Below are positions 43,224 to 52,343 of a stretch of DNA of 64,000 nucleotides, piece by piece. Made by a program: the position numbers and the translations under genes. Where the stretch lies: the NCBI RefSeq assembly GCF_000384315.1, contig NZ_ARVW01000001.1, positions 1,993,746 to 2,057,745 of the forward strand, in the 5' to 3' direction. Under the pieces are notes generated by a model, which saw only the letters and a list, made by a program, of their open reading frames with translations, searched no databases and was not told the DNA's origin. Source of the DNA: Amycolatopsis nigrescens CSC17Ta-90 (GTDB taxonomy: Bacteria; Actinomycetota; Actinomycetes; Mycobacteriales; Pseudonocardiaceae). Position 1 is the first letter of the stretch, and every line of letters starts with the position of its first letter.

Positions 43224-44078
43224 TCACTCCATACGGTCGTACTCGCTTGCCAGGTGTGCAAGCCACTGCCGCGATTGTTCACCGTCCATGGCCGGTACCG
43301 CGAGCCTGGCGAGGAGCTGGCGGTACATCGTGACGTCCGCGGACCTGTCGAAGAAGATCCCAGCGCCCTGGCATTCGGCGTAGGCGCTCGACGGGTGGTC
43401 CGCGTAGGAGACCACGCGGAACCCGTTGCCGATGACGCTGTACGGACCAGCGGCAGAAGGTACTACTCGAACTTGGACGTGCGGCTGTTCGCTGACTCGC
43501 AGGAGGTGCAGAACCTGCTCGTACATCACCACCGGCCCGCCAACCGGGGTTCGCAGGGCATGTTCGTGGATGAACCAGGTGAACTGCGGCGCGTTGTAGC
43601 GATGCAAGAGAGGCTGCCTTCGCATCCGCGCGTGCACTCTGAGCGCGATGCCTTCCTCGGGAATAAGTCCTACCAACTCGAAGACCGCTCGTGCGTAGTC
43701 CTTCGTCTGCAACAGTCCTGGGACCACCAGCGGCTCGAACTCGAAGATCCCGCTGGCGATACCTTCCTGCACGGTCAGCGAGTGGAGTTCGTCAGGCAAA
43801 CGCTGGCTGTGCGGGCGGAGCCAGTAGCCGTCATCGGTATCCCTCGCGATCGCCAGTACTTCGTCCAGCTTCTCGCGCAGAACACCGCAACAAGCCACGT
43901 ACAAGGCGATATCGATCTCGGCCGGGCCGCGTTTTCCATGCTCCAGCCTCGAAACCTTGCTCGGGGACCAGCCGAGCATCTTGGCCAGCTCGTCGCCGGT
44001 CAGATCGGCCTCCTCCCGGATACCGCGCAGCGCGATGCCGAGTTCCCTTGTTCTGGTGGTGGACTCCATGGGTGTCAT
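43224..44078 (-). CDS. XRE regulator with DUF5753 domain
   Basis: A 284-residue protein. The HTH is [45 protein letters not shown]. The DUF5753 domain follows ([55 protein letters not shown]). Such XRE-DUF397 pairs are often developmental or stress regulators in actinobacteria. It is divergent from the FAAL operon with 110 bases between, so it may control that operon. ATG 44069 is an alternative start. Confidence 0.88.
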   Translation of the reverse strand: MTPMESTTRTRELGIALRGIREEADLTGDELAKMLGWSPSKVSRLEHGKRGPAEIDIALYVACCGVLREKLDEVLAIARDTDDGYWLRPHSQRLPDELHSLTVQEGIASGIFEFEPLVVPGLLQTKDYARAVFELVGLIPEEGIALRVHARMRRQPLLHRYNAPQFTWFIHEHALRTPVGGPVVMYEQVLHLLRVSEQPHVQVRVVPSAAGPYSVIGNGFRVVSYADHPSSAYAECQGAGIFFDRSADVTMYRQLLARLAVPAMDGEQSRQWLAHLASEYDRME

Positions 44079-44188
44079 GTCACCACGCTAAAACCGCTGG
44101 TCAGCGATTCGGGGATACGACGCGGAGGATTCACCGGAAGAGCGGGGTGGCTTTATCGGGGTGCACGAAATCTTGTAGGTTGCCGGGC

Positions 44189-45838
44189 ATGACCGCGTTG
44201 CCGGGGGACGTGCCGGAAGAAGTGCTGCGCACCTCGATCGTCGAGCGGTTGTTCGCCCGCGCGGCCGACCCGCGTCCGCTGTTCACGCACCAGGACCACG
44301 GCCATGGTATGGACCACACGGTCAGCTGGGCCGAGTTCGTCACCAGGGTGCGGGAGGTGGCGGGCACCCTGCGCCGGGTCGCGGAGCCGGGTGACCGCGC
44401 CGCCGTGCTCACCGGCCAGGATCTGAACTACCCGCTCGCGTTTTTCGGCGCACTCGCTGCCGGCCTGGTGGCGGTGCCGTTGATGGCGCCGGGCAGCCGC
44501 GCCCAGCGAGGCCGGCTCGCCGGCGTGCTGGCGGACTGCGACGCGCGGGTCTGGCTGACGTCCTCGGCCGCCGCGGCGAAGACGCGCGAAGCCGGGACGC
44601 CCGAACAGCTCGTGGTGGTCGACGAGCTTTCCGGGCCAGGCTCCGATCCACTGCCGGTCACCCCGGAGAGCCCGGCCTACCTCCAGTACACGTCCGGGTC
44701 GACCCGGGAGCCCGCCGGCGCGGTGATCCCGCACCGGGCGATCTCCGCCGCCTGCTGGCAGGCCAGCCGCGCCTACGCCGTCGACGAGGGCACGACCTGC
44801 GCCGGCTGGATCCCGTTCTTCCACGACATGGGCCTGATCCAGCTGCTGTGCCTGCCGGTCTTCGCCGGCGCGCGGTCGGTGTTCATGGCGCCCGCCGAGT
44901 TCGTGCACCGGCCCGCCCGGTGGCTGCGCCAGCTCGCCGATCATCCCGCCGTGTTCACCGCCGCGCCGAACTTCGCGTTCGACCTCGCCGCCGACGCCGC
45001 CGAACAGGCAGGGGACGACCTCGACCTGTCCGGCGTGCGAATCGCGCTCAACGGCAGCGAGCCGGTCCGGCCGGGCACGATCGCGCGGTTCCAGGAGGTC
45101 TTCGGCCCGCGCGGGTTCCGCCCCGAAGCCCACCGCCCGTCCTACGGCCTGGCCGAGGCGACCGTCTACGTCGCGAGCGCGGGCGCGGAGGGACCGCGGG
45201 GTGCGGTGTTCGACCGCGAAGCCCTCGCGCAGGGCCGGGCGATCGAGGTGCCGGACGGCCAGGAGCTCATTTCGGTCGGCCGTCCCCTCGGCCAGCGGGT
45301 ACGGATCGTCCGCGACGGCGCGGCGCAGCCCGAAGGCCAGGCCGGGGAGATCTGGATCCACGGCCCGAACGTCGCGACCGGTTACTGGGGCCGCGGCGAC
45401 ACCGCCGTGTTCGGCGCCGAGCTGGACGGCGTCCGCGGCTGGCTGCGCACCGGTGACCTCGGCGTCTTCCACCACGGCGACCTCTACATCACCGGCCGGC
45501 TCAAGGACCTCATCGTCATCGACGGCCGGAACTTCCACCCGCAGGACATCGAAGCGGTGGCGGGCGAGGCACATCCGGCGGTGCGCCGGGGCCGGGTCGC
45601 CGCCTTCGGCGTATCGGACGAGAACGGCGAAGGGGCGGTGGTGGCGGCCGAATGGACCAGCGATGCCGACGCCGACGAAAAAGAGGTCACCAGGGCCGTG
45701 CTCCGGGCCGTGTCCCGCGAGTACGACCTCACCCTGCGTTCGGTGCACCTCGTCCCGTCCGGCGAACTTCCGCGCACCTCCAGCGGCAAGATCACCCGGT
45801 CGGCCGCTAAGGCACGTTATAGTCGGGCCCGTGGTTGA
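44189..45838 (+). CDS. Fatty acyl-AMP ligase (FAAL)
   Basis: A 549-residue ANL-superfamily enzyme. The AMP-binding loop is QYTSGSTREPAGAVIPH, then WIPFFHDMGLIQ. The core ends with LRTGDLGVFHHGDLYITGRLKDLIVIDGRNFHPQDIE. The GRNFHPQDIE form is characteristic of FAALs, which load acyl groups onto carrier proteins instead of CoA. It activates a fatty acid as acyl-AMP. It is the first gene of a five-gene operon, and its stop lies inside the start of the ACP gene (eight bases shared), so the ACP is almost certainly its acceptor. Confidence 0.92.
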   Translation: MTALPGDVPEEVLRTSIVERLFARAADPRPLFTHQDHGHGMDHTVSWAEFVTRVREVAGTLRRVAEPGDRAAVLTGQDLNYPLAFFGALAAGLVAVPLMAPGSRAQRGRLAGVLADCDARVWLTSSAAAAKTREAGTPEQLVVVDELSGPGSDPLPVTPESPAYLQYTSGSTREPAGAVIPHRAISAACWQASRAYAVDEGTTCAGWIPFFHDMGLIQLLCLPVFAGARSVFMAPAEFVHRPARWLRQLADHPAVFTAAPNFAFDLAADAAEQAGDDLDLSGVRIALNGSEPVRPGTIARFQEVFGPRGFRPEAHRPSYGLAEATVYVASAGAEGPRGAVFDREALAQGRAIEVPDGQELISVGRPLGQRVRIVRDGAAQPEGQAGEIWIHGPNVATGYWGRGDTAVFGAELDGVRGWLRTGDLGVFHHGDLYITGRLKDLIVIDGRNFHPQDIEAVAGEAHPAVRRGRVAAFGVSDENGEGAVVAAEWTSDADADEKEVTRAVLRAVSREYDLTLRSVHLVPSGELPRTSSGKITRSAAKARYSRARG

Positions 45839-46094
45839 TCACCCCGCCGAGGTCGTGCAGGTCGTCAGCGAAACTTTCCGGCTCGACCCTGCCGGCATCG
45901 AGCGCGACGCGCTGCTCGAGGAGCTGGGCATCGACTCCAAAGGGCGGATCAAGCTGCTGTCCGCGCTGGAGATCTACTACGACGTGACCATTGATCTGGA
46001 CCAGCTGGACCGGTTCACCGACATACGTTCGGTATCCGAGGTGCTCGCCGAAGCGCTCGGCGGCAAGGCCGGCGGATCTGACGAAAGGCTCTGA
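45831..46094 (+). CDS. Acyl carrier protein
   Basis: An 87-residue carrier protein with the phosphopantetheine-type Ser36 in LGIDSKGRIKLLSALE, and the usual acidic helix II and III (YYDVTIDLDQLDRFTDIRSVSEVLAEAL). The residue after Ser is Lys instead of the common Leu, which is unusual and may affect which transferase and partners recognise it. It starts at GTG 45831, overlapping the FAAL gene by eight bases. Confidence 0.88.
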   Translation: MVDHPAEVVQVVSETFRLDPAGIERDALLEELGIDSKGRIKLLSALEIYYDVTIDLDQLDRFTDIRSVSEVLAEALGGKAGGSDERL

Positions 46095-46095
46095 A

Positions 46096-46407
46096 GTGAG
46101 CGGAGGCTACACCGCGGCGACCGATGCGCTGTCGTCGGCGTCCAAGAACATCGGCAAGCTCAAAGAGCAGCTGGTGGAGGACAATCCGGAGCTGTCGCCA
46201 ACACCGGTGAAAGCGGCCGGCTTCGGCCAGGCGCACGGCGACCACTCGGGGAAGTACACCGCCGGGGTGGACGCATTGGGCGCCGCGGTCAAGGGCTACA
46301 GCGGCGCGCTCGGCGGCTTCGGCACCAAACTCAGTACTGCGGGCGCCAAATACGGCGCCAACGAGGATGAGCAGGGCAACGCCATCGATCAGGCAGGGAA
46401 GCAGTAA
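46096..46407 (+). CDS. Small WXG100-like / ESX-secreted-type protein
   Basis: A 103-residue protein of two probable helices: ATDALSSASKNIGKLKEQLVEDN and YTAGVDALGAAVKGYSGALGGFGTKLSTAGAKYGANED, with a turn GFGQAHGDHSGKY. The composition (Gly/Ala/Ser, no Cys) and the position before a larger W-x-G-containing protein are like the small partners of type VII (ESX) substrates. No W-x-G is present in this one. It starts at GTG 46096, one base after the ACP stop. Confidence 0.6.
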   Translation: MSGGYTAATDALSSASKNIGKLKEQLVEDNPELSPTPVKAAGFGQAHGDHSGKYTAGVDALGAAVKGYSGALGGFGTKLSTAGAKYGANEDEQGNAIDQAGKQ

Positions 46408-49385
46408 TGGGCACGAAATGGAGCGACGTCAAGGCGGTCCTCGACGACCCGAGCGTGCCTCCCGGCGCGAAAACCGTGCTGATCAGCAGCTGGATGAAGA
46501 CACATCCGGCCCCGCCGCCGTTCATGTCGGACCAGGAACCGGAAGACATCAAGAAGCTTCGGAAAGAAGCCGAGAAGTACGCGGACTCGTACAACGCCAA
46601 TCCCTTTGTGGCCACCGACGATGTGGACGGGGCCTATAAAGCCGCAAAGGGTGCCGGTGATCAGGCCAGCTACAACCGGCGCGAAGAGTCGAAGGCCGTC
46701 GACAAGGGCAACGAGAAGCTCGACAGCGCCAAGGCGCCCGGCGCCGATGGCGGCGGGACCGAGAAGTCCGACGAGCTGTTCGACGCCGCCGTGCCCGCGC
46801 TCAAGGTGTTCGAGACCTTCGGTTCGTTGCTGGCGAAGCTCCCGGACGACTGCCGCGGCACCACTCGCGCGCTCGACTTCGAAAAGGACATCAAGAAGCC
46901 GTTCGACCAGCAGCGCGGCATCATCTTCCGGGACTTCGTGGACGACGCCGCCCATTTCAAGACCGGCTCGACCACGGTCGAACGGACCATGAAGGACACC
47001 GAATCCCAGCTGAACACCCTGCGCCAGAGCTGGAGCGGCGACGGCGCGGACGCGGCATCGGACGAGTACAACGAACAGATCCTGCCCAAAGCGAAAAAGC
47101 TCGCCGAGACCCTCAACAATGCCGGTGAAACGACGCTGAAGACCACCACCACGGTGTTCGAGCTGTGCAAGGGCAAAGCCGACGCGGTCATCGAGCTGCA
47201 CACGGATCTGGTGGGCCGCGCGGACTTCGCGATGGCGCAGAAGGTCGTCGCGATCGCCAGCGGCGAGAAAAGCGGGGTGGAAGACCTGGCCGAGATCGCG
47301 GGCTGGATGGACGTCAACTTCGGCTCCAACCTGGTCGAGACCCTCAACAGCCAGGACGGCTGTTGCGACGACGACGAATACAAGAAGGCCGGCCAGAACC
47401 TGGCCAAGCAGTGGGTGCAGAACCAGTTCAACCCGGACATGTGGGACCGGATCTACCAGGGATTCGTCAAGACCTGCGAGGACACCAAAGAACTCGTCGA
47501 CCAGGCTTACGACGAGCTCGACAAGGTGATGGGCAAGGTCAAGAACGAGTTCGAAGGCGCGGACAAGCCACCCGGCGATGACAAGGGCGGGTCCGGCACC
47601 GGCGGCTCGGGCGGTCCCGGCGGCGGCAAGGGTGGTGCCGGCGGCCCGGACATCCCCGACATCAATGCGGACGGCCCCGGCAACGGCGGGGGTGGCCAGG
47701 GCGACGGCTCGGGCGGACCTGGCGGCGGCGGTTCAGGCACCGACGGCGAGGGGATCCCCGACGTCAACTCGGACGGGACCGGCGAAGGCCAGGGCGGACC
47801 CGGCGACGGCAAAGGTGGACCCGGCGGCGGCCCGGAGATCCCCGGCGGTGGCTCAGGCGCACCAGGTGGTGGTCCAGGTGGTCCCGCTGATGGGAAGGGC
47901 GCTGACGGAAAGGGCGGCGGTGGCGGCCCGGTTCCCCCGGTCCCGGACGTGTCCTCGCCATCAGGCGGCGGGCCCGGCGGGGGCTCCGGGCCGGATTCGA
48001 GCAAGGGTGACACCGCGCCATCGGGCTCGGCTCCGCCGCCGTCCTCCGGCGATCAGGAAGCAGCGGCCGAGGCGGCGAAGAAGCAGGAAGCGGCCGCTGC
48101 CGCCGAAGAGGCGAAGAAGAAGGCCGCCGAAGCGCTGGGGAAGTCCGGCGGCGGCTCGGGCCCCGGCGGCGAGAGTCTCGGCGGCGGTTCGGGTCCCGGT
48201 GGCAGCCCTGGTGGCGGTTCGGGTCCCGGTGGCGGCACCGGGTCGGAGGGCGGCGACGGCAAGGCGGCCGCCGAGAAGGCCGCCGAAGACGCAAAGAAGC
48301 AGGAAGCGGCGGCCGCCGCGGAAGAGGCGAAGAAGAAGGCGTCCGAGGCGCTGGGCAAGATCGGCGGCGAGTTGCCCGGCCAAGACGGCGACAAGCCGGC
48401 CGGCGACAAACCCGGTGAAGGCGGCGACAAACCCGGCCAGGACAACGACAAGCAGGGCAGCGACCACAAGCCCGGCGAAGACGGCAAGGACGGCGACTCC
48501 AAGGACGACGAACGCGAAGTCCTCAAAGTCAAGCAGGGCGACAAGAGCTTCGAGATGTCCGAGCCGGACCAGGACGGCAAGATGGACATCAAGGTCGGTG
48601 ACGGTTCCGGACCCGCCAAGGAGTTCAAGCTCGACTGGCCCGAAGACGGGGAAAAGCCAGGGGCGGACGACGGGAAGCCGGGCGAGGACGGTGTCCACCG
48701 CCCCGGCCCGGACGGCAAGATCCACGTCCAGGACGGCGACCTGAAGATCACCGCCGAACGACCCGACGGCCCGAACGGCCCGACGGTCGTCACCGTCGAC
48801 GACGGCACCGGCAAGCCGACCACCTACACCCTCGGCGAGGAAGACTCCGACGGGGACAAGAAATCCGACGGCGACAAGGGCTCCCACGAGGACAAGCCGT
48901 CGCCGGCCTCCCGCCCTTCCGGAACGGAACACCAAGAGCCTCGTCCCGCCCTCACCCCGCACCTCACCGAAAGTGACAGCGGCGGCAACGGCGGCGGTGG
49001 CCACGGCGGCGGTGGCGGCGGCCCAGCGGTCGCAGCGCCCTTCGGCGACGCGACCGCGATGCCGAGCGATACGCCGGCATCGCTGGCCGATGGCGCCCAC
49101 AGCGGGACGGGGGCGCACCAGCCGCAGCCCGCGTCCTCGGCGTTCGCGCCCGCGGCCACGACGGCGGGCGGGGCCCCTGGGCAGCCGGTCGGTGGTGGCG
49201 CGATGCCACCGATGGGCGGCATGGGCGGCGGTGGCGGCGGCGCGAACGGCGGCGGCGATCAGGAGCGCACCAACCGGGCATACCGGATCGAGGGCGAAGT
49301 GTTCGATCAGGTCAACGCGCCCACCGGCCGGATCACCGGTTCCCTACTGGACGACGAGGAGCTGCCGGTCACCCGCAAGCGGTGA
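46407..49385 (+). CDS. Large Gly/Pro-rich putative secreted (ESX-type) protein
   Basis: A 992-residue protein. Residues 1-390 are helical with LRQSWSGDGADAA near 205-217, similar to the WxG turn of ESX substrates. 391-550 is a Gly/Pro/Asp-rich linker. Two Ala/Lys/Glu coiled-coil segments (about 550-578 and 623-651) are near-duplicates. 652-705 is Lys/Asp/Gly-rich. About 704-830 is β-like (EVLKVKQGDKSFEMSEPDQ, DLKITAERPDG). A second Gly-rich part follows, and the conserved-looking tail is NRAYRIEGEVFDQVNAPTGRITGSLLDDEELP. There is no signal peptide and no TM helix. Its start overlaps the previous stop (TAATG). It may be a surface or secreted filament-like protein; that is inference. Confidence 0.7.
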   Translation: MGTKWSDVKAVLDDPSVPPGAKTVLISSWMKTHPAPPPFMSDQEPEDIKKLRKEAEKYADSYNANPFVATDDVDGAYKAAKGAGDQASYNRREESKAVDKGNEKLDSAKAPGADGGGTEKSDELFDAAVPALKVFETFGSLLAKLPDDCRGTTRALDFEKDIKKPFDQQRGIIFRDFVDDAAHFKTGSTTVERTMKDTESQLNTLRQSWSGDGADAASDEYNEQILPKAKKLAETLNNAGETTLKTTTTVFELCKGKADAVIELHTDLVGRADFAMAQKVVAIASGEKSGVEDLAEIAGWMDVNFGSNLVETLNSQDGCCDDDEYKKAGQNLAKQWVQNQFNPDMWDRIYQGFVKTCEDTKELVDQAYDELDKVMGKVKNEFEGADKPPGDDKGGSGTGGSGGPGGGKGGAGGPDIPDINADGPGNGGGGQGDGSGGPGGGGSGTDGEGIPDVNSDGTGEGQGGPGDGKGGPGGGPEIPGGGSGAPGGGPGGPADGKGADGKGGGGGPVPPVPDVSSPSGGGPGGGSGPDSSKGDTAPSGSAPPPSSGDQEAAAEAAKKQEAAAAAEEAKKKAAEALGKSGGGSGPGGESLGGGSGPGGSPGGGSGPGGGTGSEGGDGKAAAEKAAEDAKKQEAAAAAEEAKKKASEALGKIGGELPGQDGDKPAGDKPGEGGDKPGQDNDKQGSDHKPGEDGKDGDSKDDEREVLKVKQGDKSFEMSEPDQDGKMDIKVGDGSGPAKEFKLDWPEDGEKPGADDGKPGEDGVHRPGPDGKIHVQDGDLKITAERPDGPNGPTVVTVDDGTGKPTTYTLGEEDSDGDKKSDGDKGSHEDKPSPASRPSGTEHQEPRPALTPHLTESDSGGNGGGGHGGGGGGPAVAAPFGDATAMPSDTPASLADGAHSGTGAHQPQPASSAFAPAATTAGGAPGQPVGGGAMPPMGGMGGGGGGANGGGDQERTNRAYRIEGEVFDQVNAPTGRITGSLLDDEELPVTRKR

Positions 49386-49405
49386 GCCACGGCACGGGAG
49401 AGCGT

Positions 49406-49810
49406 ATGAGCGACGATGACAGCTCCGGCATGAAGACGAACCTGGACGGCCTCGTCCGCGAGCAGACAGACCGCCGGGCCATGCGGGAACAGCGGGGCAA
49501 GGAGATCAAGGCCCGCGCCCAGGAGTACATGACCAAACAGGTCCAGACCGCCCAGCGTTACGTCGAGCACCGCCGCGAACTGGGGCAGCGCAAGACGAAG
49601 TCGGGCTGGAGCACCGACCGGTCGCAGGCGGAGCCGGCGCCGCCGCCGACGTTCGAGGAACCAGCGCCCCTCCCCGGCGGGGACGCCCCGTTCGCCCCGG
49701 CGGGGCCTGCCCACGCGACGCCGGATGCTCCTCGCCGTGCTCGTCGTCCTCGCCCGGCTGAGATGGACGACGAAGACGACGCCTTCCTCAACAACCGCTG
49801 GCGCGATTGA
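49406..49810 (+). CDS. Small charged protein, last gene of the FAAL operon
   Basis: A 134-residue protein. The first half is a charged helix (LVREQTDRRAMREQRGKEIKARAQEYMTKQVQTAQRYVEHRREL) likely to form a coiled coil. A Pro/Ala/Glu-rich segment follows, and an acidic tail ends DDEDDAFLNNRWRD. ATG 49406 has GGGAGAG just upstream. A GTG at 49382 overlapping the previous stop is an alternative. It could be a chaperone-like or anchoring partner of the 992-residue protein. No known family was recognised. Confidence 0.6.
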   Translation: MSDDDSSGMKTNLDGLVREQTDRRAMREQRGKEIKARAQEYMTKQVQTAQRYVEHRRELGQRKTKSGWSTDRSQAEPAPPPTFEEPAPLPGGDAPFAPAGPAHATPDAPRRARRPRPAEMDDEDDAFLNNRWRD

Positions 49811-49811
49811 C

Positions 49812-49970
49812 CTTCGGCTCTTCGGGCGCTCTGCCTCAGGGAGAAGCGTGAGGAGCCCGGTGAGCTGCTGAGAGCTTTCCGACCGCCGGCGGCGGGCGCA
49901 GCAGGATGGCGTCGGCGGTCGCGATGGCCTGGTGCCCGGCGGCCGTGAGCATGACCAGCTTGCGGCGGCG
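49812..49970 (-). pseudogene. Frameshifted MarR C-terminal remnant
   Basis: Minus-strand reading from 49968 gives RRRKLVMLTAAGHQAIATAD, then AILLRPPPAVGKLS, a very MarR-like wing/C-terminal stretch. A one-base frame change then gives QQLTGLLTLLPEAERPK, matching the usual end of such proteins. The DNA-binding part is missing. The remnant sits directly behind the NB-ARC gene's stop. Confidence 0.55.
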
Positions 49971-52055
49971 CTAGTGGAGGTCTTCGTCCTCGCGCAGGCC
50001 GGCGAGGATGCGGGCCGCCTTCGGGCTGCCCATCCGCTCGTAGATCGCCGCCGCCTGGTGCCGGTAGGTCCTGGCCTGCTGGTGGTCGCCGGTGCGTTCG
50101 GCGACCGTCGCCCGGTGTTTGGCGATATCGGCCTGCAGGGCCGTGAGGTCCTGCTCGGTGGCACGGTCGTTGGCGTCAGCGAGCACTCGTCCGGCGTCGG
50201 CCAGGTCGCCAGCGTCGAGGTGCGTTCGCGCGGTGTCGAGCAGGATTCTCGGCACCAGGCTCGGTTCACCCGCCGCCTCGGCCAGACCTCGTGCGCCGGC
50301 GAAGGTCGCTATCGCTTCGTCGACCTCGCCGAGGGCGGCGAGCGCGCGCCCGACGAACGAGGTCTGCATCGCGGTACCGCGGCCGGTACCGAGACGGATG
50401 TTGATATCGAGTGCCGCGCGGAACCACTCGAGCGCGGCGGCGGGGTTTCGCTCGCGCAGCGCGAGATTGCCGGTGAAGTCGAAAGTGGACGCTTGCAGCC
50501 GGTCGTCACATCGAGCGGCGAGTTCCCTGGCGCGGTCCAGTTCCGCTCCCGCCTCCGGATAGCGGCCCCACTCCTGGTACGCCTTGCCGAGCAGGCAGCG
50601 GCACCGCGCCTCGGCGGCGGGATTTTCGGCCAGCTCCGCGGAGGTTACCGCGAGCTGCGCGGCACGAACCCAGAGGTCGAGTGGCCGTCGGGCGTCGAGG
50701 AAGGCGAACAGAGCCTCGAACAGCTGCCATACCCGGTCGTGCCAGGCTCGCGCGGCGGCGGCCTCCATCGCCGCCAGGATGTTGGCCAGCTCCCGGTCGA
50801 ACCAGTCCAGCGCGGCGCGCCGGTCCAGCGGCACAGGATCGGTGCCCAGCAAGCGAACCGGGTCGGCGATGCGCAGCCGTTGTGTCCCGGTGGCGGCGAC
50901 GTCGGCGGCCGTGGCGCCGAGCAGCCACCAGTCGACCGCACGGGCCAGCATCGAGATCCGCAGGTCTTCGGAGTCCTCCTCCTCGGCAACGCGCAAGGCG
51001 TGCCCCCGGACCAGACGGTGCATTCCGTACGTCCCGTCCGGCAGTTCGTCGAGCAACCCGCTCAGGCACAGTTGGTCGAGATCGGCGCTGACCTCGGTCA
51101 CCGGGCGGCCCCGCACGGCGGCGAGCACCTCGGCCCCGAAATGCGCACCGACCAGCACACCGAGTGCCCGGTAGAGCGACCGCAGCCGGTCCGGCAGGGC
51201 GTGGTAGACGGTGTCGAACACGGTGAGCATCCGGTCGAGAACTCCGCTGCCCGCGCCGGCACGCAGCTCGCTGGTCAACCGGCCCACGCTGCGGTTGGGA
51301 CGGACCGCGAGATACGCCCCCGCGACCCGCAGCGCGAACGGCAAGCCCCCGCACAGCTCGACCAACGTCGCACTGTCCTTTTTGGACTTACCAACCCTGT
51401 CGTCCTGGCACATACCGCTGAGCAGCGCGATACCGTCCTCGATGGTCAGCGGATCCAGCGTCACCGGCACGGCGCCGTGCACCACCAGCTCTTCCAGCGC
51501 CCTGTTCCCGGCGACCAGCACCATGGCCGCACCGGAGTTCGGCAACAGCGCGTTCACCTGCGCCGCCTCGGTCACATCGTCGAGCACGACCATGATCCGG
51601 GATTTCTTCGTCAGCGACCGGTACAGATCAACCCGCGGTTCGAAGCCTGCCGGGACCAGCGCCTCCGGCACCCTCAGCCCGGCCAGCACCCGTCCCAGCG
51701 CGGCGGCAGGTGAATCTCCTTCCGGCCCGAACGCGGCGTGCAGCACGCCATCGGGGAACAGCCCGGCCAGTTCCGCGGCCGCCATGCGCAGCAGCGCGGT
51801 CTTCCCGACACCCGGGGTACGCCCCACCACCACGACGACCGGGCTTTTCCTGGACGGATCGGTCAGTTCCGCCAGCTCGCGCAGCAGCCTGCGCTGCTCG
51901 TTGCGATCCACAAAGCCTTCCGGCGGCGGTTGGACCTGCGCCGGCACCACCGGCGGCAGCTCAGGCGCGGCGAAGGTGACCGTCCCGATGCTCCCGGCCT
52001 GCACCACCTGCACGGCGGATCCGGAGAACTCATTGCGCGGCCCCGCACCGACCAT
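49971..52055 (-). CDS. NB-ARC/TPR protein with an N-terminal VVQAG motif
   Basis: A 694-residue STAND ATPase. Residues 8-28 (NEFSGSAVQVVQAGSIGTVTF) are the short actinobacterial motif compared to RHIM-like amyloid signalling sequences. The NB-ARC domain follows with P-loop GRTPGVGKTALL (78-89) and RIMVVLDDVTEA (Walker B). Helical repeats of the TPR type fill the C-terminal half (LLGKAYQEWGRYPEAGAELDRARELA, AALEWFRAALDINIRLG). In known systems such motifs pass a signal to an effector carrying the same motif; no effector is adjacent. Confidence 0.85.
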   Translation of the reverse strand: MVGAGPRNEFSGSAVQVVQAGSIGTVTFAAPELPPVVPAQVQPPPEGFVDRNEQRRLLRELAELTDPSRKSPVVVVVGRTPGVGKTALLRMAAAELAGLFPDGVLHAAFGPEGDSPAAALGRVLAGLRVPEALVPAGFEPRVDLYRSLTKKSRIMVVLDDVTEAAQVNALLPNSGAAMVLVAGNRALEELVVHGAVPVTLDPLTIEDGIALLSGMCQDDRVGKSKKDSATLVELCGGLPFALRVAGAYLAVRPNRSVGRLTSELRAGAGSGVLDRMLTVFDTVYHALPDRLRSLYRALGVLVGAHFGAEVLAAVRGRPVTEVSADLDQLCLSGLLDELPDGTYGMHRLVRGHALRVAEEEDSEDLRISMLARAVDWWLLGATAADVAATGTQRLRIADPVRLLGTDPVPLDRRAALDWFDRELANILAAMEAAAARAWHDRVWQLFEALFAFLDARRPLDLWVRAAQLAVTSAELAENPAAEARCRCLLGKAYQEWGRYPEAGAELDRARELAARCDDRLQASTFDFTGNLALRERNPAAALEWFRAALDINIRLGTGRGTAMQTSFVGRALAALGEVDEAIATFAGARGLAEAAGEPSLVPRILLDTARTHLDAGDLADAGRVLADANDRATEQDLTALQADIAKHRATVAERTGDHQQARTYRHQAAAIYERMGSPKAARILAGLREDEDLH

Positions 52056-52194
52056 CCGGCGTTTCCCCTCCCACGGCTCACATGGCGGCTGTAGCGGTCA
52101 CGGTACTCGAAGTAACGGAAGACATGGCCCGTTCCACCGGCCCGTTGCTACCGTGATGATCGACAATCAACCCGATCGCGCGGGAGGTGACACC

Positions 52195-52275
52195 TTGTCA
52201 GAAGCCGTCCTTACCCCGATCGGTACCACCACGACCGCGCCTTCCGGCCATGGCGGTCACCCGCACCTGTGGTAG
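52195..52275 (+). CDS. Possible 26-residue peptide or leader
   Basis: TTG at 52195 is preceded by GGGAGGTGA at good spacing and encodes a short peptide beginning SEAVLTPIGTTTTAPSGHGG and ending in HPHLW at a TAG. It is in the same frame as the downstream 521-residue protein but is cut off from it by that stop and the heptamer repeat. It is either a leader peptide or the original start of that gene, now interrupted. Confidence 0.4.
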   Translation: MSEAVLTPIGTTTTAPSGHGGHPHLW

Positions 52276-52280
52276 GCAAT

Positions 52281-52343
52281 CGGAGCCGGGAGCCGGGAGC
52301 CGGGAGCCGGGAGCCGGGAGCCGGGAGCCGGGAGCCGGGAGCC
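52281..52343 (+). repeat. Nine tandem heptamers (GGGAGCC)
   Basis: Nine 7-base units, the first with C in place of the initial G, the other eight perfect. The pattern GGG-N4 repeated at least four times is a G-quadruplex motif on the sense strand of the following gene. The unit is not a multiple of three, so gain or loss of a unit would shift any frame read through it. Confidence 0.9.

Noticed and set aside
44189..49810. A complete type VII secretion locus
   Set aside because: No EccB, EccC, EccD, EccE or MycP gene is in the window. Only WXG-like and linker-rich proteins are present.
52281..52343. CRISPR array
   Set aside because: The units are contiguous 7-mers with no spacers.
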